Positions 36,076 through 47,989 of a stretch of 64,000 bases of DNA are shown piece by piece. The position numbers were made by a program, and so were the translations under genes. This stretch comes from Selaginella tamariscina (lineage: Eukaryota > Streptophyta > Lycopodiopsida > Selaginellales > Selaginellaceae): positions 124,001 through 188,000 of the forward strand of contig PUQB01000052.1 of assembly GCA_003024785.1 (NCBI GenBank), given 5' to 3'. The notes beneath the pieces were generated by a model, which saw nothing but the letters and a program-made list of their open reading frames with translations, made no database searches and was not told where the DNA came from. Numbering within the stretch: position 1 is the stretch's first letter; each line of letters opens with the position of its first letter.

Positions 36076-36090
36076 GATTAGCAGAGTCCA

Positions 36091-37868
36091 TTGCGACACA
36101 TGAACATATTTCTGGAATCAATGCCTGAAGAAATCGTCCGAACTAGACATAATGACCACAGCTCGATGGTCTTGTTTGGTCATGGCGACAAAACCTTGCA
36201 TCAAAGTGTTCAGATCTGCATCGTCCCTTTTTTGAGCTTATCGACATTATTGATAATGAAGATGGGTCTGATATCAAGATTGACATATGCCAAATCTATG
36301 AGGCACTCATGATGGAGGTCAGGTCCGACATATGCCAAATCTATGAGGCACTCATGATGAAGGTCAGGTCCGACTGTGGCTCCTTCTCGAATACATTGGT
36401 GAGGCTCGTTGCATCCAAAGTGACACCTTTGAATATGACTGCACTGCGGGAGGTGAAGACTGCATCTAAGGATAACGAGGCGTTCTACGACAGGGAGAGG
36501 GAAATGCAGCAGCTTCTGACACTTGTGAAGGTGGGTTCCAAGCGCATTGTAGATTGACCTTGAGACGTTGATCAACTTTCCACAAATCGTGCAGCCGCTG
36601 AAGATTGGGGATCAGCTGCGCACCTGGCTTATGTGGTTTTAGAAGGTAGCAGCTAAGAGCTTGTGAAGATCGTGTTCAAAAGTGCCACTTTGGATGTAAC
36701 AAGCCTCGCCAATGTATTTGAGAAGGAGCCGTAGTTGGACCTGACCTCCGTCACGAGCACCTTCATAAATTTGACATATGCCAACCCTGATATCATGCCG
36801 TCTTCATCATCAACGAGGTCGACAAATTCAAGAGATGGGACGATGTAAATCTGGACATTCTAATGCAGGATTTTGTCGCCGTAACCAAGCAAGACCATCA
36901 AATTGTGATCTATTATATTCAGTTCAGACGATTTCTTCATGCAATAGTTCCAGAAACACGTTCATGTGTCGCAATGGACTCAGTTAATCCGTTGTTTGAA
37001 GACGATCCTCTGAGTCTCGCCGGCAGAGCTGAGCTCACAGACATCGCTGCAAAGTTTTCATACTCATCTCAGGCCTGTCTTTATCATGGACGAGGTCAAT
37101 AAACTCAAGAGATGGGACGATGCAGATCTGAACATTCTGATGTAGGATTTTGTCGTTATGACCAAGCAATACCATCGAGCCGTAATTATTATATTCAGTT
37201 CGGAGGCAATGGTTCAGAAACACGATCATGCGTCGCAGTGGACTTCGTTGGGCGTTGACCACTTCAACAAAGAGCATGCGAGGCAGCTCTATTGCAGGTT
37301 ACTCAAGCAACAGGGGGTCCAGCCACCAGATGTCACTGATGCAGAGTGGGAGAAGATCTATGCAGTTTGCGGTGGCAGCTCGCTTGATCTAGAGAACCTT
37401 GTCACGGACGTCTTCAAGCTCGGGATGCAGAATGGAAGCGGTTCTAGAGGGCATGGTAGACGGGGCAAAGACTATCTTGGAGACCGGTGTGCAGGCTACC
37501 AAGGGAGAAAACAGCTGGGATGGGGAGAAGTTCAAGTCTGTGGCGCGCCTCATCCTCCGGAAAACAGGGCGGTTGGTTTAGGCACTATCTGCCGGGAGGC
37601 ATTTGGTGGTGACGTGAATGAGGCCCGGGCACAGGTTCAAGCAATGCTCAAGGCCAACGTGATCCATGTCAGGTATGGACCGGCTCATGCTTTGTACGAT
37701 GACCTTGATAGAGGTCAAGACAAGAGCAAGGACTTCGTCTGGCCGTATCCCCTCCGCATCTCGTCGCCTGAAGGTGTACCTAGAAGAGGAAGAGGAGGAG
37801 AAAGGGGTGACCCCAGTTGCCTAGTTGTTGGTTTTGATTCTGTCCTATTCAAAAATAAAAGAAAATAG
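36091..37868 (+). pseudogene. Scrambled second copy of the ATPase gene
   Basis: Blocks of the ATPase gene occur in mixed order and orientation. About 36091-36440 is the reverse complement of roughly 32310-32600. Next, 36440-36555 is a forward copy of 31985-32092, and 36556-36605 is an inverted copy of 32128-32175. Then 36600-36990 is forward again, interrupted at 36998-37070 by a DDPLSLAGRAELTD block shared with the inverted arms. From 37080 on, a forward copy runs to the 3' end with DVTDAEWEKIYAVCGG intact. Walker A is lost and frames are broken, so no ATPase can be made. Confidence 0.75.
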
Positions 37869-37894
37869 CAAAGTTAACTTAAATTCACTACCGA

Positions 37895-39830
37895 GTGGGA
37901 GGACAGCCACAACAGGCAAGAAACGGGCCGCTACCTGTTCAAGCTTCAACCTCCTCGACCTCTCCTGGCCAAGCACCCTCAGCTCCTGCAGCTCCTGCTT
38001 CCAGGGTCGCAGCAGCTTCAAGTGTATTCCTGGCGGTCTCGAACGGCCTCTGTCGTTCTTTCTCGAGCGTCACCTGTGAGCTCCCCCTTGAGACAGGATA
38101 CCACCACAAACCACAGGTTCATCCTGCAACTGAAGGATGCCTCCATGACTGGTGCCTTCGCTCACGCCACGCTCCCTTTCCTGCGCTGCGGCAGCTTTCG
38201 TCTCCGCTTCCTGCAAGGCGGCAAGACATCGGACAAGCATCCACAGGATGGATTCCAACCTGTAAGCGGGAGTTCAACGCTCGTCCACGCTTTGCCCGCA
38301 TAGCTGAGGCTTCCTGACAGGTCCACATTTCCTGGAGTGGGTCCAAGCACCAAGGTGAACTCTCTATGGCCTTGTGGACTCGGGTACCCGAGCAACAAGC
38401 TCGTCATACCGCGCCTCCGCTGCCTGTCATGCAAACAATGCACGAGCCTGGCACCGCTTCTCCAACACATCTTCCCGGAACGCTGCCTGCAAGCCCAATT
38501 CATTCAGTAAGCACAAAACGGGCTCAGTTCACACGTACTTGCTGCTCCCTTCGGCTAATTCCCTGGCGTAGTTCTTCCAGTGCTTGCACCAGAGCCGTCT
38601 CGCGTTCAGTGGCTTCATGCAACCGATGATCTAGATCCGCCTTTGCCTCGAGCCTCAGAACGCTCTTCGGCTTCGCGCACCTTGTTCACAATCTTTGTAT
38701 AGAATTCCCGTTGCGCCGCAAGATCAACGTGTCCTTTCTCGATTGTCTCCTGCGGTGGCTGCCTTGTCTTTCTTAACACTCTCCACCTCGGCCTCCTCGA
38801 CCTGTAAGGTGCGCCACAACACAGGGCATGCAACCAAGGACTTCAACTGCAGCTCACGCTGCTCCAACTCCCGAACCTGCACCATGAAGGCGGATGAAGA
38901 GCTAAGGTCCGAACAGTCGCACGTCAAGTACCTGAGCCCTGACTTTGCGGATCTGTGACTCCTGAGCGGCCTGTTTCTTGGACAGAGGGCACGCAGTTCA
39001 AGCCTTGTGGAAAGCTCAACTTCAGCCATAACCTGCTTTATGAATCTCATCCTTCTCCTTGAGCAGCACGGCCTGTTTCTCTACGCAGCATGTTACAGCC
39101 GCTTGAGAGAGAAGAGGGAGCCCACCTTCCGCTCGGCGGCCCCGAGCCGGTGCTGATATTCCTCTCGTAATGCATCCAGTTCTACCTCGCCGGGCTTCCT
39201 CTACAACAACATCACAAAGCTTACTTGGCCTCTTCCAGAGAGGATCGTTCTCTGCAAGGAGCCGTGCAAACTCATCGGCTTTGAGCTGCAAACAGTGCAC
39301 GTCAGAGAGGAATCACCTTGGCTGCTCCTTGCAGCGCCTTCTCCATCATCTTGAGCTCAAGCCAGCCTGGTCGAGCTCCGGCTCAATGACTGGGGTGGGA
39401 GGAAGAATCTGTTCCTCGGGTTGCTCTTCTTGCAAATCTGGAGCTGGAGAATCATCAACATTGTCTAGCGGAGGATGCTGGTCAGATCCTCGGGCTCTTG
39501 CCGGCTTCCAGCTGCTTCCGGCCCGTCTTGTGCTTGATCCTGCTCCTGCGATCTACCTCTTGGGGAGATGACGCCCAAGAAGCTTGTCACTAACCACGCC
39601 TTCGCCCTAGAATCCCAGTGCCGAATCGAAATTTTGCTCTTGACGCTTTCGCTCAATTTGGCAGCAATGTCGCTGGCGGCCAGGTTTGCCCAGCCACGCC
39701 ATGGAGCTTCTAAGCAGGTAAAGCATGAAGGGCTGCCTGAACGGGTTGGGCCGGACAGGGAACCCCACTCGGTTCCTCGCTCGCAATACTCTGTGAAGAT
39801 CGTAGGCGCACTTCCTGAAGAAACAAGCAC
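37895..39830 (-). pseudogene. Coiled-coil protein gene, longest copy, frame-broken
   Basis: Reading leftward from about 39830: TIFTEYCERGTEWGSLSGPT, DIAAKLSESVKSKISIRHWD, an acidic linker with LQEEQPEEQILPPTPVIEPE, then coiled-coil segments LKADEFARLLAENDPLWKRP, EEYQHRLGAAERKVGS, KADLDHRLHEATERETALVQ and LQEAETKAAAAQERERGV. One candidate intron is only about 31 nt, near 39290-39320. No ATG is evident at the 5' end and frames shift repeatedly. I do not recognise the family. It lies tail-to-tail with the scrambled ATPase copy. It may be a real gene with errors, but the many breaks make decay more likely. Confidence 0.45.
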
Positions 39831-39879
39831 GGTTTAGAGTCGAGAGCTTAGAATTGCGGGTCGCCAGCTGAATTTAAGG

Positions 39880-41298
39880 GCTACTTGATGGATGCTCGGA
39901 TCAGTTGCAGCTCTGTGCAGGAGATGAAGGCGCTGAGAGGGAGGGGAAGCGCGATTTCAATGCAGTGACATTCAACATCTGTGATGCTCCCTGCGGAATA
40001 CGATTCGGTAAGCGATTTGCTTGGCCAGGTGAGTTCTTCTGTGGAAGGGTTTGGTGCAACAGAGCAGGATTTGATTGCGGTGCTGAAATGGTGCGATGAA
40101 CACGACATGGTTGAAACAGCTAGAGAAGACGGTGATTGTGATGAGAATTCAGCCAGTTGTGACTGGAAAAGGGATCAGATACGTTGCAAGAATAGTATGT
40201 AAGTTTGGGATTGCTACGGACAGAATGTGTGCCGTAGCGGAGGGTATCACACCTCAACAACACTCCATTGTCTTGAAATGGAGATGTAAAGGCTCACGGA
40301 TTTCTTTAGGCATGAAGAAGGAGCTCCGTATTCTTACAGTACCTCACAGGATGTGGTTATACCACCTGAGGATTTCCTGCAGCACTGGCTCAACTTGAGA
40401 GCTTAACAAGCTTGAGGCTGAGATGGAATTGAGAAGGTAGAAGTTGTGTTGGGCTGCTTCTCAACAGCCAAAGATGCATCTCATTCAATGCATTAACAGA
40501 TGAAAGGAATGGAGCTTCTAGGGAGGGAGTTGGCTAAATGTGGAGTGAAGAGCTTGGGGATTTGTTACAACCATATAGGAAAGACTGGTTGGGAACGGGC
40601 ATTCAAGGGTGGCAATTTGCCAGCAAGTTGACCCATTTGCAACTCGTTGGAGTAGATATGAAAGGCATTTGGATGACGCATTTTATAAGGACTGGCGACT
40701 TCCACAAGCTGTTCTCTGGAAGAGCTGATCATCATGAACCTGACGAAGGTGATGTGGGGGATGCAGCAACGGAGTGGCTCAGTAAGGCGCTTACGACTAC
40801 AAAGCTGCAGAAATTACAACTTGGTTTGGTTGGCATGACTGAGAACGGTGCAAGGAGGTTGAGTGAGGCAGTTGTGCGTGTCGATCTGGAGCGTTTCATT
40901 ACAACACGACATGTCCAAGTGTGTTCCAGTTTGGGTTGGGCTCTTTCAAGCCCACATTGCAAGCTGCAAGAGCTGACGTTAGATATCACCGGCCCATGAT
41001 TTCACCTTCCTTCTTTTAGGGGTTGGTAAGTAAGTTAGAGTATCTGCACCTGTCACAACTGGACTTGGAGTTACTCGGAGAAGCACTTGTTCATTGCAGC
41101 TTGAGAGCTCTTTGGCTTTTCAGCTTTGGATTGGTTCTCGACAGCAGCATAGAGAGGTATCGTTTTACACAGCAGGAGAGGATGAAGACGATGAAGAAGA
41201 CAACATTCAAGGACTGCAGTCTCCTAACTGCAAGCTTAAACGTGTGTTTCCCATTGGAGATGAGTCCCATGACTAAGTTTCAACCTACTCTCTCGTGA
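39880..41298 (+). pseudogene. Leucine-rich-repeat (RNI-like) gene, broken
   Basis: A possible N-terminal helical piece reads YDSVSDLLGQVSSSVEGFG, then LIAVLKWCDEHDMVETA. Leucine-rich repeats of ribonuclease-inhibitor type follow: MELLGRELAKCGVKSLGICY, KLTHLQLVGVDMKGI, WLSKALTTTKLQKLQLGLVG, ENGARRLSEAV, CKLQELTLDI and KLEYLHLSQLDLELLGEAL. The spacing LxxLxLxxxxxxxxGxxxLxxAL is typical. Frames shift near 40110, 40390, 40600 and 41000. LRR blocks of this kind form the sensor part of plant and animal NLRs. Here no NB-ARC precedes them, but an ATPase copy lies 2 kb upstream. Function unknown. Confidence 0.55.
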
Positions 41299-42315
41299 AA
41301 TGATATGAAATTAAGAATAAATTTTAATGATATTCTGTATTAAGTTGGACTATTCTTAATTCTATAAATGTTTTAAAATATTGCATATAATATGCTGGCC
41401 TTAATATTAAATTTTAACATCATTTTAATTAAAGCGCAACTGAATTAAAACAATATGTATAACATTCAAGGGCTAATTCCAAGCGTAAGCTTGTTTAATA
41501 TCAATTTAAAATGAAATTAATGATAATATATATAATTGGAATACAATAAATTAGATAAGAAAATATGCCATAATCTTTTAAATAATTGTATTATAATATT
41601 GCAATATGTATGTTTAGTTGATTATGTTAAATACTATAATTACAAATTTTATGTACCATTTTATGTACTTCTTAATTATTTTGTATTATATTTAAGAGGT
41701 ATAGATATTTTTCCTTATATAACTGTTTAGTCAAACATGAATATAAGTTTCATATTATAGTGCTTTATACCTTTGTTACTTAAATGTAAGTATTAATAAA
41801 ATCTATATATTTTTTATTCACATGTTACATTAATTTATTCTTTTTTGTAATTAGCTAATACATGGTTAATATATATAATAGATACAATTAAAGTTTTTTG
41901 TAATTTAAAATAAATGTGCTATGAGTTATATACTAAAAATAGACATATTACTTTTGAGAAATGAAGTATGTATGTGTATGTGTGTAGACACAGACACACA
42001 CACAACTGCATATGTATATAAGTATACTGTGTGTGTATAGTTTTACATGACATATTGTTTTATACACACACATGTTCATATAAATATATAAATTACATAA
42101 TTAACTTGTGTCGATCTGTACTTTATTATTTATTAATACATTTACACAATGGTTTACAAGGTCATGGTTAGTGAGTAGAACAATGTTACGGTTGATATAG
42201 TACATTTATATATCTATCAGTATTTACAGGTGTAATATGTAATGTAATTGATTTAATATATTTACAATGTACCGTTCATACTCGTTTAATTAGTTATAAA
42301 TGTTTAATTAAAACC

Positions 42316-42363
42316 TCAAAAGGATAATTAACTTGAGTTAATTGATTCCTTGGAATATGCGGT
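42316..42363. repeat. 48-bp dispersed repeat, copy 2
   Basis: Exact copy of 34025-34072, about 8.3 kb away, in the same orientation, embedded in unrelated AT-rich flanks. Confidence 0.85.
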
Positions 42364-42499
42364 GGAAGGCAGTTTCCACACGTGAAACAGCCTGCACATA
42401 CACGTGTGTGTGTGTGTAGAGAGCTTAGAGAAACTCATGTCTCTGATACACACACATACGTACGTACGTACGTACACACAACATAAAAATACAAAGCTT

Positions 42500-44800
42500 A
42501 ATTATGAAGTGGTAAACACAAAGATTTTTAAAATTAACAAAAAATGTATTAATAAAAGTAATGAAGCACATTTAAAATTAGTTGTTAAAGTAGTAAATAA
42601 AGTAATTTCTTTATTTTTATTGTTTAGTAAACTTCATTTATTGTTTTATCAATTGACTTTGTATGTACTTCATTATTTTTTAATTAATCTTTGATGACTT
42701 ATTTCTGTTACGACTTATTTAATTTGAAAATTCTTTCATTTTGATGCATTAAAATTTGATTTTATTGTTGATAAAAATGAAAAAAAAATTATAATTATTT
42801 TTAATTGATTTATATTTTTACTTACACCTAATAGTTATCGAGAGTGTTCGCAATTATTAAAAAAAAATTTAAGAAAATGATAAGATGATGAAGAAATTTT
42901 ATCAAGAATTGATTTATTTTCTATCTTATGTATAATAAAAGAAATACAATTTTAATAAAATAAGCATTTTTGTAAATAAAATTGTAATTATTTTGAAGAA
43001 GAAATACAAATTGTAAAAATAAAAAAGAATTTTAAATATATTTGATATGTAAAAACATAAATCACAGAAAACAAAAGTGGTTTTGAATATTTTATAAGCT
43101 CTTACGTATAAATTAAATTTTAATACATAAAAATATTAGAAGTAATGAAACATATGCAAAGTTAGTTGTTAAAGTAATAAATAAAGTAATTTTTTTACTT
43201 TTATTGTTTAGTAAATTTCATTTATTGCTTTATTACTTGATTTTGTATGTACTTCATTATTTTTATTTGATTTGAAAATTCTTACATTTTTTATACATTA
43301 AAGTTTAATTTTATTTTTGATAAAGATCCATTGCCGTTTCCATGTGATTCTTCACTCAATCTAGCTCAGGAATGTAAAAATCGCAGGTTTGATTAATCTT
43401 TATCTTTAATCTTTCGTTTCTTCCTCAATTTTGCCGAGATTTTTATAATTACTTTTAATTGATTTATATTTTTATTTATACATAATGGTTATGGAGTGTT
43501 CGTAATTACTAAAAAAGAACTTTAAAAAATTAATAAGATAATGAAGAAACTTTATCAGGAACTGATTTTATTTCACATCTTATATATAACAAATGAAATA
43601 TAACTTTAATAAAGTAAACATTTAACCTCTCTTACTCACTGTTGAAAGTGTTAACTTGTAAAAAATGCTCAATCTTAATCTTACATACTAAATTGAGTTT
43701 TAATTTGTATTCTTGCTTGAACAATTTTTATATATGATAACTTCACATTGATCTGCTCTTATGGGTTTATGAAATCATATTTTATAGAGCGCACCCATTT
43801 TATACGTAAGGACTTATAAAATGTTCAAAACCCCTTTTGCATTTTGTGATTTATGTTTCTACATATAAAATATTTAAAACTTTTGTGATTTATGTTCTTC
43901 TTCAAAAATAAATACAACTTTATATACAAGAATATTTACTTTATCAAATTATTGTATATAATGTGGGAAATAAAATTATTTCTTGATGATATTTTTTCAT
44001 TATTTTACCATTTTTTAAAAGTTTCTTCTTAATAATTACGAATACTTTCAACAACCATTAAGTATAAATAAAAGTATAATCAACTAAAGGTATATTTTCA
44101 TTTTTGTTAACAATAAAATTAAACTTTAATACATAAAAATGAAAGAATTTTCAAATTAAATAAGTCATAAAAGATTAATTAATAAAAGTAATGAAGTACA
44201 TACAAAGTCAATTGATAAAGTAATAAATGAAGTTTACTAAATAATAAAAGTAAAGAAATTATTTTATTTACTACTTTAATAACTAACTTTGCATGTCTTC
44301 GTTATTTTTATTTATACATCTTTTATGACTTGTTTAATTTTAAAATCTTTGTGTCTCACTTCTTAATCAAGTTTTGTATTTTTATTTATTAAAATTTAAT
44401 CTATACATAACGGTTTATAAAATATTCAAAACCCTTTTTGCTTTATGTAATTTATGTTTTTAATATAAAGTATTCGAAACCCTTTTTGTTTTTTGTGATT
44501 TGTGTTTCTTCGTAACGAAGTTTCTTCACCATCTTATTATTTTTTTAAAGTTTCTTCTTAATAATTACAAACATTTTCGATAATCATTATGTATAAGTAA
44601 AAATATAAATCAACTAAATGTAATTATAAAAATGTTTTCATTTTTGTCAACAATAAATCAAACTTTAACACAATTAACTTTACATATGCTTCATTACTTT
44701 TATTAATACATCTTTTATGACTTGTTTAATTTTAAAATCTTTGTGTTTATCACTTCTTAATCAATTTATATATAGGAGTTTATAAAATGTTTTAAACCAC
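42500..44800. repeat. Degenerate AT-rich direct and inverted repeat cluster
   Basis: A block of about 125 bp beginning AAGTAATGAAGCACAT (42558) recurs in the same orientation at about 43140 and in reverse complement at about 44190-44310. Flanking words such as GTGATTTATGTTTCTAC on the right pair with GTAAAAACATAAATCAC on the left. The right half (about 43770-44760) folds back on the left half (about 42500-43630). Confidence 0.65.
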
Positions 44801-45506
44801 TTTTGCTTTTGTGATTTGTGTTTTTACATATAAAATATTTAACACTCTTTTTATTTTGTGATTTGTATTTCTTCTTTAAAAATAATTACAACTTTATTTA
44901 TAAGCAATCTGAACCATCGCTTAGCGTTATCATTCGATTTGAACAAGTAAAGTTTTGATGTTAAAGTTCTAGGTGAGATTATTAAATGATATGAGACAAG
45001 TTGAAGGAGAACTTGGATGTGGACGTTGATATGAAAACTAAACAGGGTGTGAAGGATACAACGGGTTGTTAATGAGTTTTTAACATAAGACGACAGAGGT
45101 ACTTAAAATTTTAAATAATCACACATGTATTATCGGAAAGACGTGGAATGGAAGACAATCCCACTCTCTTGCTTTTTCTAGGGATTAATACTAAATAATA
45201 TATATATTATATGAACTTCAAGCTTTGTTTACGTGTGAATATCTAATATTTAATATCAATATACTACGTTGATATATGATCCAATATGAATACTAAATAA
45301 GATACATAAGTAAATATATTAAACATGTTTTATGTGTAAATTAGATATTAATATGTGATAAAATATAAAATATATTCTATATGTTAATAAGCATGTTAAA
45401 CATATATTTATAACGGATTGGCTTGCAACTTCAAACTTCAACTTTCACTATTTCCCATAAACTCAAACCATGAGCACACACATGGACACATATCTGATGT
45501 GCATTG

Positions 45507-45548
<42 letters not shown>
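45507..45548. repeat. (GT)n microsatellite
   Basis: About twenty uninterrupted GT units. Confidence 0.95.
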
Positions 45549-45549
<1 letters not shown>

Positions 45550-46640
45550 TATAACTATAGTACACGTGCATATGCTCATTTTTATTTAGGAGTTTAATAT
45601 AATTCAAGAGCTTTGCTACATATCATATTAATGTAATTCACACGCACGCACACACTCACACACACTCGCACACTCTTACCTGAAGCATCTCCATTAAGTT
45701 TGACTGACCTTTCTCAAGCTGCCTACCGATATAAACCAAGTCCTAACAAGAAAAGACATAGGTTTTATGGGTTACATATTGTATATATATTTAACACTAT
45801 ATTATATATTAGTCTGTATATATTTGATATAATAATACTAGGCAATAAGTTATATATGAATTTATTGATTATAATATACTATATTATATATATCATCCAT
45901 TGAATAGTTAAGATTAACAAAGTTCAAGGGATAGTGACTTCCACGCAAAAATTTATCTAAAAACTAGGTTTTGAGGTCTTAAACATTAATTAAGTAATAA
46001 TTATTTAAAAAATTATTAATACTATTTAATAAAATAATTAAATATTAATTTTATATATTAAAGTATCATGATATAAAATATAATTATAGTATATTTATTA
46101 TACATTTTAAGTTATTTATAATTTAATCTCTGTGCAATTTTACATGTTAAAAGAAATATTAAATGTTTTTTACTTATTTTAAATAAATTTTTTCTGTCAC
46201 ATGTATTTTTGAAAATATGACTTATACATCACTTTGATAATTCCACATTTAAATAAAAAACTTCTTATTGTCGCCATGTTAATCTCATATAATTGGTATG
46301 AATTTTCGTTTTTGAATATTTAAAATGAATAAAATAGTTTACTATGTGATGTTATAACCAATTGTATAATTCACTTAGTATCATAACTAATTCACTTATT
46401 TGAAAAAAATAATTATATCTGGAGCGATATATCAATATTTAATATTGGTAATCGATTATTAATATATTTCAAATAATTCACATTATTGCATATATTCAAA
46501 AAATAAATATTTAAATTTACATATAACATAAATTAAAAATAATCTTAAAAGAAAAAATACTAAATTATGCTTTCATAGTAATTATTTTAATATTTTTAAA
46601 GTAAAGTCATTCTTTAATTTTAATTAATTTAAAAGAATTA

Positions 46641-46798
46641 TGTTGTAATATCCACGTGTACGGCTGCATGTGCACATACTATTATTAGCGTAGTGGATTT
46701 TGATAGCCGTCGGATTGGATTCAATCTGGACCACTCGCATATAAGTTAGGGTTTCTGAACTAATGGATATACACATTTCTATATTCCGAGCTCTCACA
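46641..46798 (+). repeat. 5' LTR, 158 bp
   Basis: Starts TGTTGTAATATCC and ends CCGAGCTCTCACA. Very short for a plant Ty3/gypsy LTR. It matches 51362-51525 with scattered substitutions and three small gaps. Confidence 0.85.
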
Positions 46799-46799
46799 T

Positions 46800-46815
46800 T
46801 GGTGGAGGTGAGGGG
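46800..46815 (+). other. Putative primer-binding site
   Basis: TGGTGGAGGTGAGGGG follows the 5' LTR by one base. It begins with the TGG complementary to a tRNA CCA end. It is not the common initiator-Met site (TGGTATCAGAGC), and I cannot name the tRNA. Confidence 0.45.
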
Positions 46816-46938
46816 CACCTCTAATTGTCCCTACGGAGTGCTCGGATTTGTGTCTTTTTTTTTCTCTGTCTTCTTAGGTCTAGCTTTTCCATTGTCTAGA
46901 TCTATTCCTTTCTTGTGGATTTTGTCTCTTCTTCATCC

Positions 46939-47960
46939 ATGAATCCACAACAGGCAAATCCCTTGTCTGTGGAGCAGTTACTCATGCAGTTGTTGGATGC
47001 CATGCGTGTGCAACTGAACAATCATTCTCAGTTGATGGCAGCATTCACAGTCCAGGGTACTCCTCCTACTCATGTTGCAAACCCCCGTGTCCGACCGGAT
47101 TTCTTTCGCGGAAATCCTGGAGATGATGTGTACCATTGGTTTGACCACTTCACTGTGGTTGCCACATATCATTCGTGGGACGGTGCTCAGTGTTTGCGCG
47201 AGTTTCCTACTTGTCTTCAAGGGACGGCGTTGCAGTGGTACAATGGTCTGGACGTTGCAACTCGTGGATTGGAATATTCTTCCAGAGATCTTCAAACGTG
47301 CATTTGGGCATGCGGACGACTGTGATGATGCTTTTCAGCAGTTGCATCGTATTCGTCAGGAGCCATCTGAGTCGGTGATGCAGTTTGGTGTTCGCTTTCG
47401 AAGCCTTTTGCTGCGTGCAGAACCTAACATGTCGGAACGCATCAAGTTAGGTATGTTGTGGCCAGCACTTCGTCAAGACCTTGTGGGGCTTGTGCATGCA
47501 CTAGCTCCAGTGACTCTTGACGATGCTTTGAGGCTGGCACAACGATATGAGTCGTCACCTCTCCCACTTGCGCTTCACGTGCTCTTGTTCCACTCCATGT
47601 TGGGGATGGACCTGCTCCGATGGAGGTTGAGGCTGTTGCCGCTCGTGTACCAGCACAAGGTGGGGCCCGTGGACGAGGACGTGGACGTGCAGTTCGTTGT
47701 TGGGCATGTGATGAGGTTGGACACACGTATCGGCGCTGTCAACGGTTTCCCGATTGGCGTCCCCATTTCCAGGATGGAGGCCATGGCGTCAACAACGTCC
47801 GGTTGGTGCTGCTGCAGTGGAAGGTTGTGATGCGTGGATCTTCCGGGAAACGACGAATCGCACGAGTAGAGGAGGGTCCTCGTGCGAATAAATTAGTGAC
47901 CCCTCCATCTTTCTTTCGGGAGTATCATCAAGGGGTTCACTCGGCACCAAATCATCCGTT
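46939..47960 (+). pseudogene. Retrotransposon gag (capsid/nucleocapsid), frame-broken
   Basis: Starts MNPQQANPLSVEQLLMQLL. It shows retrotransposon gag sequence (DFFRGNPGDDVYHWFDHFTV, LQGTALQWYNGL), and after a slip near 47290 the FGHADDCDDAFQQLHRIRQE part. Near 47690 a CCHC zinc knuckle appears in another frame as CWACDEVGHTYRRC, preceded by an Arg/Gly-rich stretch. Gag coats and packages element RNA. At least two frame slips break it. Confidence 0.85.
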
Positions 47961-47989
47961 TTCACTTTTCAAGCTCGTTTTAATCGCAC

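Larger units (their letters stand above)
41299..46640. other. AT-rich gene-poor stretch
   Basis: More than 5 kb without a supported gene. It contains a degenerate inverted-repeat region (42500-44800), a second copy of the 48-bp repeat and a long GT tract. Small frames here are chance openings in AT-rich DNA. Confidence 0.6.

Noticed and set aside
42500..44800. Possible CRISPR-like array because of recurring blocks
   Set aside because: Repeats are long, degenerate and both direct and inverted, with no regular spacers. The genome is eukaryotic.
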